The notes under the pieces are model-generated. The model was not told the origin of the DNA. It did not search any database and saw only the letters and a program-made list of their open reading frames with translations. From Salimicrobium flavidum (GTDB taxonomy: Bacteria; Bacillota; Bacilli; Bacillales; Halobacillaceae): a stretch of 64,000 nucleotides of DNA. Of this stretch, positions 23,058 through 32,027 are shown piece by piece; position 1 is the stretch's first letter; every line of letters starts with the position of its first letter. The stretch covers positions 62,001 through 126,000 of the forward strand of contig NZ_FTOC01000006.1 of the NCBI RefSeq assembly GCF_900156645.1. Direction: 5' to 3'. The position numbers were made by a program, and so were the translations under genes.

Positions 23058-25817
23058 GTGAGTACACAACAAACATCAAATGATCATATGACTCCTTTAC
23101 GTCAAGACATCCGGGTTCTCGGTGAAATGCTCGGGAATGTCCTCGTCCATCAGGGCGGCCAGGAGTTGCTCGACAAAGTTGAAAAGATAAGAAAGCTTAC
23201 TAAGGACCTGAGAAGCGATCCCGAATCCTCCGCTTACGATACATTGAAAAAGGAAATCAGCGATTTGAAACCCCCTATGCGCTCGCAGGTTATCCGGGCT
23301 TTTTCAATGTATTTCCATTTAGTCAATATTGCGGAACAAAACCATAGAATACGTCGTCGCAGAGAATATCAGCTCCGGGAAGATCATTCCGTCCAACCTT
23401 TCTCTCTCGAAAGCGCGGTGCAAAACCTTAAAGAAAACAATTATTCCAAAGATGTAATTCAGGAAACCCTTGAAAAGTTATCGCTGGAATTAATCATTAC
23501 TGCACATCCTACGGAAGCGACAAAACGGACCGTGCTCGAGATCCAGAAACGTATCGCTACCATACTTAAAGAACTCGATGAGGGCAGTTTGACCAAAAGA
23601 GAAAAAGAAGAACTGATGGATAGTATGCAAAACGAAGTCACGGTCCTCTGGCAAACGCAGGAGCTTCGAGAGCGGAAACCTACCGTAATGGATGAAGTGA
23701 GAAATGGACTGTACTACTTCGATCATACGCTGTTCGACGTCTTACCAGACATTCATCAGGAACTAGAACATCAACTTCAGGAGAAATACCCGGAGGAAGA
23801 CTGGTCTGTTCCGAATTTCCTGCACTTCGGTTCCTGGATCGGAGGCGATCGTGATGGAAACCCGAACGTTACACCGGAAGTGACCTGGAAAACGCTGAAC
23901 AAGCATCGTGATTTGATTCTGAAAAAATATGAGGACTCCCTTACCGACCTTATGAAACGCTTCAGTCAGTCCGTTTCGTATATCCACGTTTCCGATCGAT
24001 TGAAGAATTCAATTGAAGAAGAAGAGGCATGGATTCCTCAGAAGAAAGTCTGGCGGGTGGAGAAAGAAATTTATCGCCGGAAATTCGCCATCATTCAGGA
24101 ACGTCTCCGCGAGGTCGGGAAATCGGAGCTTGGGTATAATAATTCCGAAGAGTTCCTTGAAGACCTCTCCATGATTCAGGAGAATGCCCTTCAGCATCAA
24201 CCCGCCAATCGTGAACTGAAGAGTCTTCGCAAGCTTATTCGTCAAGTAGAGCTTTTCGGTTTTCATCTGGCCACTCTTGATGTTCGTAATCATAGCGGCG
24301 AGCATGAAACAGCAGTCTCTGAACTTCTGAAAAAAGTAGGTATCACGGATGATTACGCTTCGATGTCTGAGAACGAAAAGTTGAAAACTCTCGAAAATGT
24401 ACTGAAAGACCCAAGACCGATTTCTTTATTGAATGAAGATTACTCAGAGACGACCCAGCAGATCCTGAACGTATTCCACATGATCCGTGATGCTCACAAA
24501 GAATTCGGAGAACGCTCCATTGAAGTGTATCTCATCAGTATGACCGAGGCTGCCAGTGATATTCTTGAAGTCCTTGTTCTTGCAAAAGAAGCAGGTATTT
24601 ACCGTCTACACGTAGACGGAAGCGTAGAAAGCGGTCTTGATGTAGCACCACTCCTGGAAACAGTGGATGATCTGGTCGCTGGGCCCGAGCTTCTGAAAAC
24701 ATTGTTCGAAATGGATGTATTCAAAAGACACCTCGAAAAACGGGGCAACCACCAGGAAATCATGCTGGGGTATTCCGACGGAAGTAAAGATGGAGGTACA
24801 TTGACGGCCAATTGGAGACTTTACAAAGCTCAACAGGAAATACATGACATGGCCCACAATTACAATATCGGACTGAAATTCTTCCACGGACGTGGCGGAT
24901 CACTTGGACGTGGCGGAGGACCTCTCCACCGCAGTCTCCTATCCCAACCTGCGGAGACGCTTGGAGATGGTGTCAAGATCACGGAACAGGGAGAAGTATT
25001 ATCTTCTCGTTACATGCTTCGTGATATCGCTTATCGGAGTCTTGAACAGGGAGCCTCGACCCTTCTTGAAGGTGCGGCGAACGTCTCAAGGGAATCGGAA
25101 CAGGCATATCACAGAGAAGAAGCATGGGAGAAGGCGATGGAAGAAATCGCAAATGTATCCTTGAAAAAATACCAGTCTCTTGTATTCGGGGACAAAGATT
25201 TCCTTACGTACTTCAATGAAGCCACTCCATTGAATGAACTGGGAGAGCTGAATATAGGCTCACGCCCTATGAAACGTAAAGATAGCTCCAAGTTTGAAAA
25301 CCTCCGTGCTATTCCATGGGTGTTCGCATGGACACAAAGTCGTCAGCTGCTTCCCGCATGGTTCGCCGCCGGAACCGGACTTGTCCATTACCGGGACGAG
25401 GACGACAAACATCTGGAACAGCTTCAACAAATGTATGAAAACTGGCCGTTCTTCCGCTCTACCATCGACAATCTACAGATGGCTCTTACAAAAGCGGATA
25501 TTCAAACAGCAAGGGAATATAAATCACTTGTGAAGGACGAAGCCATAGGGCAAAGGATTTTCGATACTATTCTGGAAGAATATGAACGCACGAAAGAAGT
25601 GTTGCTGCAAATCACCGGAGATGAGGAGCTCCTCGATCATCAACCGACGATTCAGGATTCCGTGCGTCTCCGCAATCCTTATGTAGATCCTATGAACTTC
25701 CTTCAAGTTGAACTCATCAAGGAACTCCGCAGTACAGAGGACCCGGATGATGAACTGCTCACCGAAGTCCTTCTTACAATCAGCGGTGTAGCCGCAGGCC
25801 TCAGAAATACAGGTTGA
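23058..25817 (+). CDS. ppc: Phosphoenolpyruvate carboxylase
   Basis: A 919-residue PEP carboxylase, which fixes bicarbonate onto phosphoenolpyruvate to give oxaloacetate for the TCA cycle and aspartate-family amino acids. Signatures are LIITAHPTEATKR with the catalytic histidine near residue 150, GDRDGNPNVT, LGYSDGSKDGG and the glycine loop FHGRGGSLGRGGGP. The C-terminus ends in the usual RNTG. The length is normal for bacteria. Translation starts at GTG with GGAAGG upstream. It is monocistronic between two terminators. Confidence 0.97.
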   Translation: MSTQQTSNDHMTPLRQDIRVLGEMLGNVLVHQGGQELLDKVEKIRKLTKDLRSDPESSAYDTLKKEISDLKPPMRSQVIRAFSMYFHLVNIAEQNHRIRRRREYQLREDHSVQPFSLESAVQNLKENNYSKDVIQETLEKLSLELIITAHPTEATKRTVLEIQKRIATILKELDEGSLTKREKEELMDSMQNEVTVLWQTQELRERKPTVMDEVRNGLYYFDHTLFDVLPDIHQELEHQLQEKYPEEDWSVPNFLHFGSWIGGDRDGNPNVTPEVTWKTLNKHRDLILKKYEDSLTDLMKRFSQSVSYIHVSDRLKNSIEEEEAWIPQKKVWRVEKEIYRRKFAIIQERLREVGKSELGYNNSEEFLEDLSMIQENALQHQPANRELKSLRKLIRQVELFGFHLATLDVRNHSGEHETAVSELLKKVGITDDYASMSENEKLKTLENVLKDPRPISLLNEDYSETTQQILNVFHMIRDAHKEFGERSIEVYLISMTEAASDILEVLVLAKEAGIYRLHVDGSVESGLDVAPLLETVDDLVAGPELLKTLFEMDVFKRHLEKRGNHQEIMLGYSDGSKDGGTLTANWRLYKAQQEIHDMAHNYNIGLKFFHGRGGSLGRGGGPLHRSLLSQPAETLGDGVKITEQGEVLSSRYMLRDIAYRSLEQGASTLLEGAANVSRESEQAYHREEAWEKAMEEIANVSLKKYQSLVFGDKDFLTYFNEATPLNELGELNIGSRPMKRKDSSKFENLRAIPWVFAWTQSRQLLPAWFAAGTGLVHYRDEDDKHLEQLQQMYENWPFFRSTIDNLQMALTKADIQTAREYKSLVKDEAIGQRIFDTILEEYERTKEVLLQITGDEELLDHQPTIQDSVRLRNPYVDPMNFLQVELIKELRSTEDPDDELLTEVLLTISGVAAGLRNTG

Positions 25818-25843
25818 GGTCAGTCAAGGCATATATTCACACC

Positions 25844-25884
25844 AAAAAGCCCGATTCTTTTTCTGAAAAGAATCGGGCTTTTTT
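25844..25884. terminator. Bidirectional terminator between ppc and the C45 gene
   Basis: AAAAAGCCCGATTCTTTT (25844-25861) pairs with AAAAGAATCGGGCTTTTTT (25866-25884). T tracts exist in both directions. Confidence 0.9.
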
Positions 25885-25893
25885 ATATACCTG

Positions 25894-26949
25894 TCACCTA
25901 CTCCAGTGTGCTCCTGTTTCCATATGAACAAAAGGGACCTGAGTGTTCACAACTCCTGTAATCCTCTGTTTTGAAAGACCTTCCCCTATAAGCCACGAGT
26001 TAAATCCGAACTCTTCCGGCGTCCGGTCCCCTCCAAGCGAAAACCATATTTTTTTCTCCTTAGGCAGGTACCCGGAAGTATGGATGGTACCAGCCCATTG
26101 ATCATAAAGGTCCGAAAAGACCCCTCCCCCTGAATTGTTCAGTAATTCGAAAGCTTCTTTCGCGCCGGAAATATTGGTGGTTTCCATGACCTCCATGCGA
26201 CGCTTGGAATCCACCATATGATTCCTGTTTTCCTTCGTCAATTTTTCGAAGTGATTCGTACACATCCGGGCCTCGCGAGATTCCACCCCTCGTGGGGATG
26301 CTTCCACTACATAGGAGGTATCGGAGACGTCAAAAACAGTGTAGCTGAAGGAATGACGGTGCGGAATTTGTTTCAACATCTCCACCGCTTCTTCCACGTT
26401 CTGACACGTTTCGAGAATTATCCTGCCTATCATGCAGCAAATGAATCCCGGTCCCGGCCGTTTGCGATTCATAAAATTATACCCTATCACCAGACCCTTT
26501 TCGTTCATTCCATCCATTCTTCCCGTAATCCTCTGAGTAGGGCCCGCAGTTGCATATCCCGTATCGGAAGGCTGAAAAAACGCAAATCTTCCTTCATACG
26601 TCTTCGGCATATAATCGTAATTTCTGATCATGTACCCTTCTCCAGTAATAATAGAACACCCGGATTTCCGGTAGGGCACGCGGTATCCTCCGAATTCCAT
26701 TAAAACTTGGGTCATCGTCCATCCAAGCGCATCTTTCAACCCTTCAAGCTCCGCCCATATACCAGGAGCGAAGCGTTCGATCACTTCTTTCGCTTCTTCT
26801 GTTTCCACCTTAAACCTCGGAATACGCACTTCCCACTGCTTGCTTCGATTTTCCACTGTAAGGGAATCCTTTAACTCTCTCCCCTGCTCATAACCGAAAT
26901 CGTAATGGGTTCCTCTGAATTGCACAATGTCACTATGTATTCGCTTCAT
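25894..26949 (-). CDS. C45 family Ntn hydrolase / acyltransferase-like
   Basis: A 351-residue protein of peptidase family C45 (penicillin acyl-coenzyme A:6-APA acyltransferase and choloylglycine hydrolase relatives). The expected nucleophile is C98 in YRKSGCSIIT, exposed by self-cleavage after G97. IRNYDYMP and NGEKGLVIGYNFMNRKRP-like elements of the Ntn fold follow. It should hydrolyse an amide bond, but the substrate is unknown, and relatives are often misnamed as penicillin acylases. The ATG at 26949 has GGAAGG upstream. It is a single-gene unit. Confidence 0.75.
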   Translation of the reverse strand: MKRIHSDIVQFRGTHYDFGYEQGRELKDSLTVENRSKQWEVRIPRFKVETEEAKEVIERFAPGIWAELEGLKDALGWTMTQVLMEFGGYRVPYRKSGCSIITGEGYMIRNYDYMPKTYEGRFAFFQPSDTGYATAGPTQRITGRMDGMNEKGLVIGYNFMNRKRPGPGFICCMIGRIILETCQNVEEAVEMLKQIPHRHSFSYTVFDVSDTSYVVEASPRGVESREARMCTNHFEKLTKENRNHMVDSKRRMEVMETTNISGAKEAFELLNNSGGGVFSDLYDQWAGTIHTSGYLPKEKKIWFSLGGDRTPEEFGFNSWLIGEGLSKQRITGVVNTQVPFVHMETGAHWSR

Positions 26950-26994
26950 CCTTACACCTTCCAAACGTTTCCTTCCATTTTAGAAAGAATCATT

Positions 26995-27031
26995 GAAAAA
27001 AGCAAAAATCCGGAGCTTTAAAAGCTCCGGA
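26995..27031 (-). terminator. Terminator of glutamate dehydrogenase
   Basis: TCCGGAGCTTT and AAAGCTCCGGA form a perfect stem (27009-27031), followed on the minus strand by TTTTTGCTTTTTT. Confidence 0.88.
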
Positions 27032-27040
27032 CCTTGAAAT

Positions 27041-28417
27041 TCAGTATAGTTTTCCTTGTCTGAACATAATAGTCGATAGTTTCGTCACAGCATGTATATA
27101 ACAATTTTGACGTAATGGGAAAGGATCCCCGAAGAACTGTGGTAGGATCGTGTCCATCGTATACTTCATTTTATTAAACAATTTCTCATAGATTCGGTCT
27201 TCTCCCATAAACTGTGTATCTCTGCCCTGCATCCATTCAAAGTAGGATACGATTACACCACCGGCGTTAGCCAGGATGTCAGGGATTATCAATACACCTT
27301 TATCACTCAGGAATTTGTCCGCTTTTTCAGTGACCGGCTTATTCGCACCTTCGATGATGATCTCAGCTTTGATGTTCTCCATATTATCTTCATGGATCTG
27401 ATCTTCAAGGGCAGCAAGCAATAAAACATCTACGTCCAGTTCCAGGAGTTCATCGTTTTCATGAATGCTGGCGTTTATATCATAATCATTCAGTGCCACT
27501 TCTTGCGTCGGAAGTTCTCCACCGTTTTCTTCTGTGTAATTCACAATGGAAGGGATGTCTAACCCTTTTTCATTGTAAAGCATTACGTTGTGATCACTGA
27601 CTGCAACAATTTTATTCTGTAAATATTTACATTTGTATGCCTCAAGAGCCGCGACAGAACCAAGATTACCGAAACCTTGTATAGCCATTCTCATCTTTGT
27701 CTTCGCATACTTAACAGCGGTATCCGCAAACACATTGTCGTTTTCAGTCAACCACTTTTCATTCTTATTCGCGTAATCATGCATCAGGTACCGGAAAGAA
27801 AAATAGACACCTTTTCCGGTAGCCTCTCTGCGCCCTTCTGAGCCGCCGTTGACGATACTTTTTCCTGTGAAACTGTTCCTGTAAGGTTCTCCGGGATGAA
27901 CCGTCTTGAATTCAGCCATCATCCAGTCCATTTCCCTTTCCCCTGAACCCATGTCCGGAGCAGGGATGTCTTTATCAGGACCTAACACATCATTGAAGTA
28001 CTGCACGTATTTTTTGCAGATCAAATTCAATTCCTTCACTGAATATTCCTTCGGATTTACGACGACTCCGCCTTTCGCACCTCCAAAAGGAACCTCGTGC
28101 AAAGCGTTTTTCAACGTCATCAGCTTGGAGAAGTTCGATACTTCCTCCTCGGAGACACTCGGGTGGAACCGTATCCCTCCTTTATAAGGCCCCAGGATAT
28201 CATTATGTTGGATGCGGAAAGCAGGAACGCGGGTTACTGTCCCGTTTTCCAACGTTACCCGAAGGAACGACTTATGTATGTGATTAGGTGTCGTTAAAAT
28301 AGAAACCAGTGATTTATAAGCCTGGTCTCTCGTCTGAGATTTCAAATCAGGCAAAAAGTTCTCATCATCCATGATTGCTTTAAGAGAATTCTCTATGATG
28401 CTACTTTGCTTATCCAT
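27041..28417 (-). CDS. Glutamate dehydrogenase family protein
   Basis: A 458-residue Glu/Leu/Phe/Val dehydrogenase. The dimer of motifs PYKGGIRFHP (substrate side) and VPFGGAKGGV with the catalytic lysine near residue 105 is followed by DKDIPAPDMGS and the NAD-binding IQGFGNLGS. It is longer than B. subtilis RocG (424) because of an insertion around WLTENDNVFADTAVK. It most likely deaminates glutamate to 2-oxoglutarate, linking proline breakdown at 59-62 kb to the TCA cycle. AGGGGGA precedes the ATG at 28417. A cre-like site lies in its promoter. Confidence 0.85.
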   Translation of the reverse strand: MDKQSSIIENSLKAIMDDENFLPDLKSQTRDQAYKSLVSILTTPNHIHKSFLRVTLENGTVTRVPAFRIQHNDILGPYKGGIRFHPSVSEEEVSNFSKLMTLKNALHEVPFGGAKGGVVVNPKEYSVKELNLICKKYVQYFNDVLGPDKDIPAPDMGSGEREMDWMMAEFKTVHPGEPYRNSFTGKSIVNGGSEGRREATGKGVYFSFRYLMHDYANKNEKWLTENDNVFADTAVKYAKTKMRMAIQGFGNLGSVAALEAYKCKYLQNKIVAVSDHNVMLYNEKGLDIPSIVNYTEENGGELPTQEVALNDYDINASIHENDELLELDVDVLLLAALEDQIHEDNMENIKAEIIIEGANKPVTEKADKFLSDKGVLIIPDILANAGGVIVSYFEWMQGRDTQFMGEDRIYEKLFNKMKYTMDTILPQFFGDPFPLRQNCYIHAVTKLSTIMFRQGKLY

Positions 28418-28525
28418 CTTATCTCCCCCTTCTTTAATAATTGTTTCCCTACTTTTCATCAAAGAAACCACCTTACTGAAATTTCATCTAGTCTTTCGTG
28501 TTTTTTTTTGATAGTCTTTAATGAG

Positions 28526-28555
28526 AGTATAGAAAACGTTTACGCAAATTTGCAA
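28526..28555 (-). promoter_or_regulatory. Glutamate dehydrogenase promoter with cre-like site
   Basis: On the minus strand TTGCAA (28550-28555), an 18-base spacer and TATACT (28526-28531) form a SigA promoter. The sequence AGAAAACGTTTACG (28531-28544, plus strand) matches the CcpA consensus TGWAANCGNTNWCA at all but the two end positions and fills the spacer. CcpA bound here would block the gene, as glucose does for catabolic glutamate dehydrogenase in B. subtilis. Confidence 0.6.
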
Positions 28556-28571
28556 CTGAGGTGAGACAAAA

Positions 28572-29633
28572 ATGACTGAATTATTGATATTAGGTGGCGG
28601 ATATGGTGGGTTCAAAGTCCTTTATGATGCCCTGGAAAACGGTATCCCGGATGATGTTCACATTACGATGGTGAACCGTAATCCCTACCATGCCATGAAA
28701 ACGGAGTATTATGCTATTGCCGCAGGGACGACGGCTGACCGAAGTGTTCGAGTCGATTTCCCGGTCCACGAAAAAATTTCTTATGTATTCGATGAGGTTA
28801 CGAAAATAGATGTAGAGCAAGATCACGTACTTCTTGCCGGACGGGATGAGCCCCTGACTTTCGACCAGCTTGTGATCGCCCTCGGTTGTGAAGATAATTA
28901 TCATGGTATAGATGGAGCCAAACAGTTCACAGAAAGTGTCCAGACAATGTCAGCTGCCCGCCATGCCGGTTATGAAATCAATAACTTAAAAGCATATGGC
29001 AATTTAACGATTGTGGGAGCAGGGCTGAGCGGAATAGAGGTTGCGGCTGAAACCCGCGAAAGTCGCCCCGACTTGAACATCCGTTTGCTCGACCGCGGGG
29101 ATACTGTGCTGAAGGCCTTCGATGAAAAAATCCAAAACCACGTGGAAGATTGGTTCAAAGAGAATGAAGTGAACGTCATCCACGGCGCCAAAGTTGAATA
29201 TGTTGAAAAAGATGGCGTCTGCAACAATGGCATTTGCTACATGAACGATGTCACTGTTTGGACAGCTGGGGTTCGACCTCATTATCTTGCTAGGAAATTA
29301 CCATTCAAAAAAGATGAGCAGGAAAAACTCATTGCAAATGAATTTTATCAGATCCCGGAAAAAACGAATATTTTCGTTTTGGGCGACTGCGTTTCTTCTG
29401 AACTTTCTCCGAGCGGTCAACTTGCAGGGGAGCAGGGAGAACGTATAGCAGAAGTTCTGAAGTATGTATGGAGAGGGGAAGAACCGAAAAAACCCGGATC
29501 CATCAAATTGAAAGGCACGCTCGGTTCTCTCGGTAAGAGTGACGGGTTCGGTAACATGATGAATCAGCCGCTCACCGGAAAAATCCCACGCCTCGCAAAA
29601 TCAGGCGTCCTATGGCTCCATAAACGACATTAA
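28572..29633 (+). CDS. yutJ: YutJ-like NADH dehydrogenase-type flavoprotein
   Basis: A 353-residue FAD/NAD(P) oxidoreductase of the type II NADH dehydrogenase superfamily, matching B. subtilis YutJ. The FAD motif LILGGGYGG occupies residues 5-13, the NAD motif TIVGAGLSGIEVA lies near 150, and FVLGDC of the flavin tail is near 270. There is no obvious C-terminal membrane helix, so it may be peripheral. In other Bacillus YutJ-like proteins the electron acceptor is unsettled. GAGGTGAG precedes the ATG. It diverges from the glutamate dehydrogenase gene, and family A repeats follow. Confidence 0.85.
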   Translation: MTELLILGGGYGGFKVLYDALENGIPDDVHITMVNRNPYHAMKTEYYAIAAGTTADRSVRVDFPVHEKISYVFDEVTKIDVEQDHVLLAGRDEPLTFDQLVIALGCEDNYHGIDGAKQFTESVQTMSAARHAGYEINNLKAYGNLTIVGAGLSGIEVAAETRESRPDLNIRLLDRGDTVLKAFDEKIQNHVEDWFKENEVNVIHGAKVEYVEKDGVCNNGICYMNDVTVWTAGVRPHYLARKLPFKKDEQEKLIANEFYQIPEKTNIFVLGDCVSSELSPSGQLAGEQGERIAEVLKYVWRGEEPKKPGSIKLKGTLGSLGKSDGFGNMMNQPLTGKIPRLAKSGVLWLHKRH

Positions 29634-29636
29634 GGA

Positions 29637-29763
29637 CAAAGAAAAGCGTAACCATTTGTTTAGAAGCTTTAATATAAGCGGACGCAACTGGCTTCGAATA
29701 CTCTTCCTCGAAACAGGGGCGGCCCGCTTATATTATGGGCTTCTGAATGGTGCAGCTAGACAA
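29637..29763. repeat. Intergenic repeat family A, copy 4
   Basis: ACAAAGAAAAGCGTAACCAT, GAAGCTTTAATATAAGCGGA, then CCGCTTATATTATGGGCTTC and TGAATGGTGCAGCTAGACAA. The arms AATATAAGCGG and CCGCTTATATT are complementary. Confidence 0.7.
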
Positions 29764-29889
29764 CGAAAAGTGGAGTCCTCCCGCTTAGAAGCCTCTGGCC
29801 TAAGCAGAACGATCATAAGAAAGGTGTTCTTTCCTTTCTTTGATTGGGCTGCTTAGGACATGAGCTTCTGGAGGACGGAACTGGACAAA
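29764..29889. repeat. Intergenic repeat family A, copy 5
   Basis: GAAAAGTGGAGTCCTCCCGC, GAAGCCTCTGGCCTAAGCAG, then CTGCTTAGGACATGAGCTTC and TGGAGGACGGAACTGGACAA. It follows copy 4 directly. Confidence 0.7.
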
Positions 29890-29960
29890 GAAAAGCGGAG
29901 TCACCCGTTTAGAAGTTCTGGCGTAAGCAGGACCACTCCCGTGGAAAGCGACGGTTTTTC
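29890..29960. repeat. Intergenic repeat family A, truncated copy 6
   Basis: Only the left arm is present (GAAAAGCGGAGTCACCCGTT, GAAGTTCTGGCGTAAGCAGG); the complementary right arm is lost. Confidence 0.6.
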
Positions 29961-29992
29961 GTTAATTATCATTCCATGAATCAACTCCGCAC

Positions 29993-30025
29993 AAAGCCCC
30001 GAACAATTTTTGTTCGGGGCTTTTA
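29993..30025. terminator. Terminator downstream of ridA
   Basis: AAAGCCCCGAACA (29993-30005) pairs with TGTTCGGGGCTTT (30011-30023). T tracts are short in both directions, so it can serve ridA and the rightward yutJ side. Confidence 0.75.
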
Positions 30026-30057
30026 TACATGAAATTAAATTCTGTTCCAGCCTCTTT

Positions 30058-30435
30058 TTACTTTTTCACAATAGCTTCCATTTCTATTTTCGCGCCCTTA
30101 GGCAATTTCCCTGCCTCAATAGCAGCTCTTGCAGGGTAAGGCTCGCTGAGGAAACTGGCATATATATCATTCACCGTCTGGAAGTCATCCATAGAATCAA
30201 GAAATATTCCCATCTTCACAATGTCCGTATATTTCTTACCCGCTTCTTCCAAAATCGCTCCGATGTTCTTCATCACCTGATCCGTCTGTTCCTCTACGTT
30301 ATCGGAAACGAACTGCTGCGTTTCCGGATCAAGACCTATTTGTCCGGAAATGAAGATAAGATCTCCGGCATCCACTGCTTGCGAATAAGGTCCTACTGCC
30401 TGAGGAGCCTTATCTGTCTGAATCACTTTTACCAT
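30058..30435 (-). CDS. ridA: RidA family enamine/imine deaminase
   Basis: A 125-residue RidA/YjgF protein, a trimeric cytosolic enzyme that hydrolyses reactive enamines such as 2-aminoacrylate from PLP enzymes. Signatures are APQAVGPYSQAV near the N-terminus, FISGQIGLDP, and the active-site arginine in PYPARAAIEAGKLPKGAKIEMEA. GGAGG stands eight bases before the ATG at 30435. A short helix-turn-helix gene lies upstream in the same direction but ends at its own terminator. Confidence 0.93.
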   Translation of the reverse strand: MVKVIQTDKAPQAVGPYSQAVDAGDLIFISGQIGLDPETQQFVSDNVEEQTDQVMKNIGAILEEAGKKYTDIVKMGIFLDSMDDFQTVNDIYASFLSEPYPARAAIEAGKLPKGAKIEMEAIVKK

Positions 30436-30482
30436 ACTATGTACCTCCTTCAATATTCTTGTCACTTCAAGAATACATTCAT

Positions 30483-30517
30483 ACAAAAAAAAGCACAAGC
30501 CGTGATGGCTTATGCTT
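30483..30517 (-). terminator. Terminator of the small HTH gene
   Basis: AAGCACAAGCC (30491-30501) pairs with GGCTTATGCTT (30507-30517), followed on the minus strand by eight T. Confidence 0.85.
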
Positions 30518-30748
30518 CTAATCCTCATCATTGATAACAGGGTCTGCAGGAATCGGTTCGCTAAGAAACTGTTGAATCTCCGCCTGGAACTGTTCCATCT
30601 GCTCCCAATAGAGTGTGAACTGATCCGAGTTCACCAAAAATTGTTCACCGTCATGCACGGCTCTGATTTTACCTGAGACGATACATGAATACACATAGTC
30701 CTTCGGAAGCTCCAAATACTGAGCTGTCTCTTCAATTGTACGGTACAT
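30518..30748 (-). CDS. Excisionase-type helix-turn-helix protein
   Basis: A 76-residue protein with the MerR/excisionase-like winged helix: TIEETAQYLELPKDYVYSCIVSGKIRAVHDGEQFLVNSDQF (residues 4-44) is the usual turn between recognition helix and wing. The acidic C-terminal tail has no clear fold. I do not recognise a named gene. Such proteins act in phage excision or in local gene control, but no integrase or phage gene lies nearby. The ATG at 30748 is preceded by GGGGTG. Confidence 0.7.
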   Translation of the reverse strand: MYRTIEETAQYLELPKDYVYSCIVSGKIRAVHDGEQFLVNSDQFTLYWEQMEQFQAEIQQFLSEPIPADPVINDED

Positions 30749-30810
30749 GGAAGTCACCCCCAATTGAATATTCGATGTGTATCTCTTTTTGTCATTATAC
30801 CATATATGAC

Positions 30811-31935
30811 TCAGTTTGCGCTTCCCTCTTCGATTTTATACTGATCAAAATGAATATTCGAAGATCTTTTCCTCAAACGCTCTAAGGCTCTCTCTTCGTT
30901 TGGTGCAGGGATAACCTGATCATCTTTTATGTACATCGGTACAAACGACGGCTGAATGTCATCATTCTTTATGCGTATCTGCAAGTAGCCGGTATAAGCC
31001 GTCTCCTTCTCCACATAATCAGGAAAAAGAAAATTCCCGAGTGAGTAAGCGATAAAGCCGTCTTCATAATATTCAAAACCCTGCATTACATGAGGGTGGT
31101 GACCTACGATCACGTCTGCTCCAGCGTCTACCATCCGATGGGCTATCTGTTCTTCTTCAGGCTGGAACTCAGTCTGACGTTCATCGCCCCAATGAATCTG
31201 CACAATTACATGGTCACTCGTCTGCTCCGCCTCCTCTATCAGTCTTTCCATTCTTTCGACCTGATAACCGCTCGCAATACCCGATCTATCCTCACGGGCG
31301 TACCAGCTCACTTCCGGTAAGACTCTGGAAAAAGCGAGGAAATGAATCGTTTCCCCTTTAATCTCCGTTTTCCATCCTTTATAGGCTTCTTGCTTGTCCT
31401 CTCCAGCTCCTATATAAGGAAGATTTCTTCCTTCCATTGCCTGAAGAGTATCTTCAAGGCCTGTTCTACTGTAATCAAGCGTGTGGTTGTTCGCCAGGGA
31501 AAAAGCGTCGATACCGGCTTCCTGCATTCCATCCAAAGCTTCTGCTTCAGCGCGGAAATTATAAAGTTTCTCTTCCTTTTCCCCTCTTTCGGTGATCGGT
31601 GTTTCAAGATTGACGAATGTAAGATCATCTTTCCGGAAGGTTTCCTTCACATGTTGAAAAGGGAAAGAGTAACCGAATTTTTCTACCGTGTTCACCGTTG
31701 ATTGTTCGAAAAGCACATCCCCTGTAAAGGTCAGAGTCACCGGCTCCTCCTCCGGCTTTTCTTTACCATTCTTCTCCCCGTCCTCCGAAGAACCTGCAAA
31801 GAAGGACTCAATATCATTATTCTCCAGATCCCAAGCTTCGATCCCATCCGGAAATGGTTCGAGCATCACGACAAGTAGTGTCAAAGTAACAAAAGTTATT
31901 AGGAATACGCTCAATGCTGCTATTACTTTCTTCAT
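30811..31935 (-). CDS. CapA-like metallophosphatase-fold membrane protein
   Basis: A 374-residue protein of the CapA/poly-gamma-glutamate-associated family. A membrane anchor (residues 4-26) is followed by an acidic, low-complexity linker (about 30-65) and the calcineurin-like domain: LTFTGDVLFE, TFVNLETPIT, SLANNHTLDYS, VIVQIHWGDE, VDAGADVIVGHHPHVMQGFEYYEDGFIAYSLGNFLFPD. These are the expected metal-binding stretches. The protein faces outwards. No capB or capC is adjacent, so a role in poly-glutamate release is only inferred by family. GGGGAG precedes the ATG. Confidence 0.82.
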   Translation of the reverse strand: MKKVIAALSVFLITFVTLTLLVVMLEPFPDGIEAWDLENNDIESFFAGSSEDGEKNGKEKPEEEPVTLTFTGDVLFEQSTVNTVEKFGYSFPFQHVKETFRKDDLTFVNLETPITERGEKEEKLYNFRAEAEALDGMQEAGIDAFSLANNHTLDYSRTGLEDTLQAMEGRNLPYIGAGEDKQEAYKGWKTEIKGETIHFLAFSRVLPEVSWYAREDRSGIASGYQVERMERLIEEAEQTSDHVIVQIHWGDERQTEFQPEEEQIAHRMVDAGADVIVGHHPHVMQGFEYYEDGFIAYSLGNFLFPDYVEKETAYTGYLQIRIKNDDIQPSFVPMYIKDDQVIPAPNEERALERLRKRSSNIHFDQYKIEEGSAN

Positions 31936-32027
31936 TTATCGTTTCTCCCCTAACAAAATTCACTTCTTCCATTATGTCAGCTAGTTGTTCAGAAATCCAA
32001 CAGAACTTCAGTGGTTTTTTCAAATGG

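Noticed and set aside
29656-29856. Short open frame within the family A repeats
   Set aside because: The sequence is a structured repeat; the reading is accidental and has no ribosome site.
30518-30748. Prophage or integrative element suggested by an excisionase-like protein
   Set aside because: No integrase, attachment-site repeat or phage gene is near, and small HTH proteins of this type are common outside phages.
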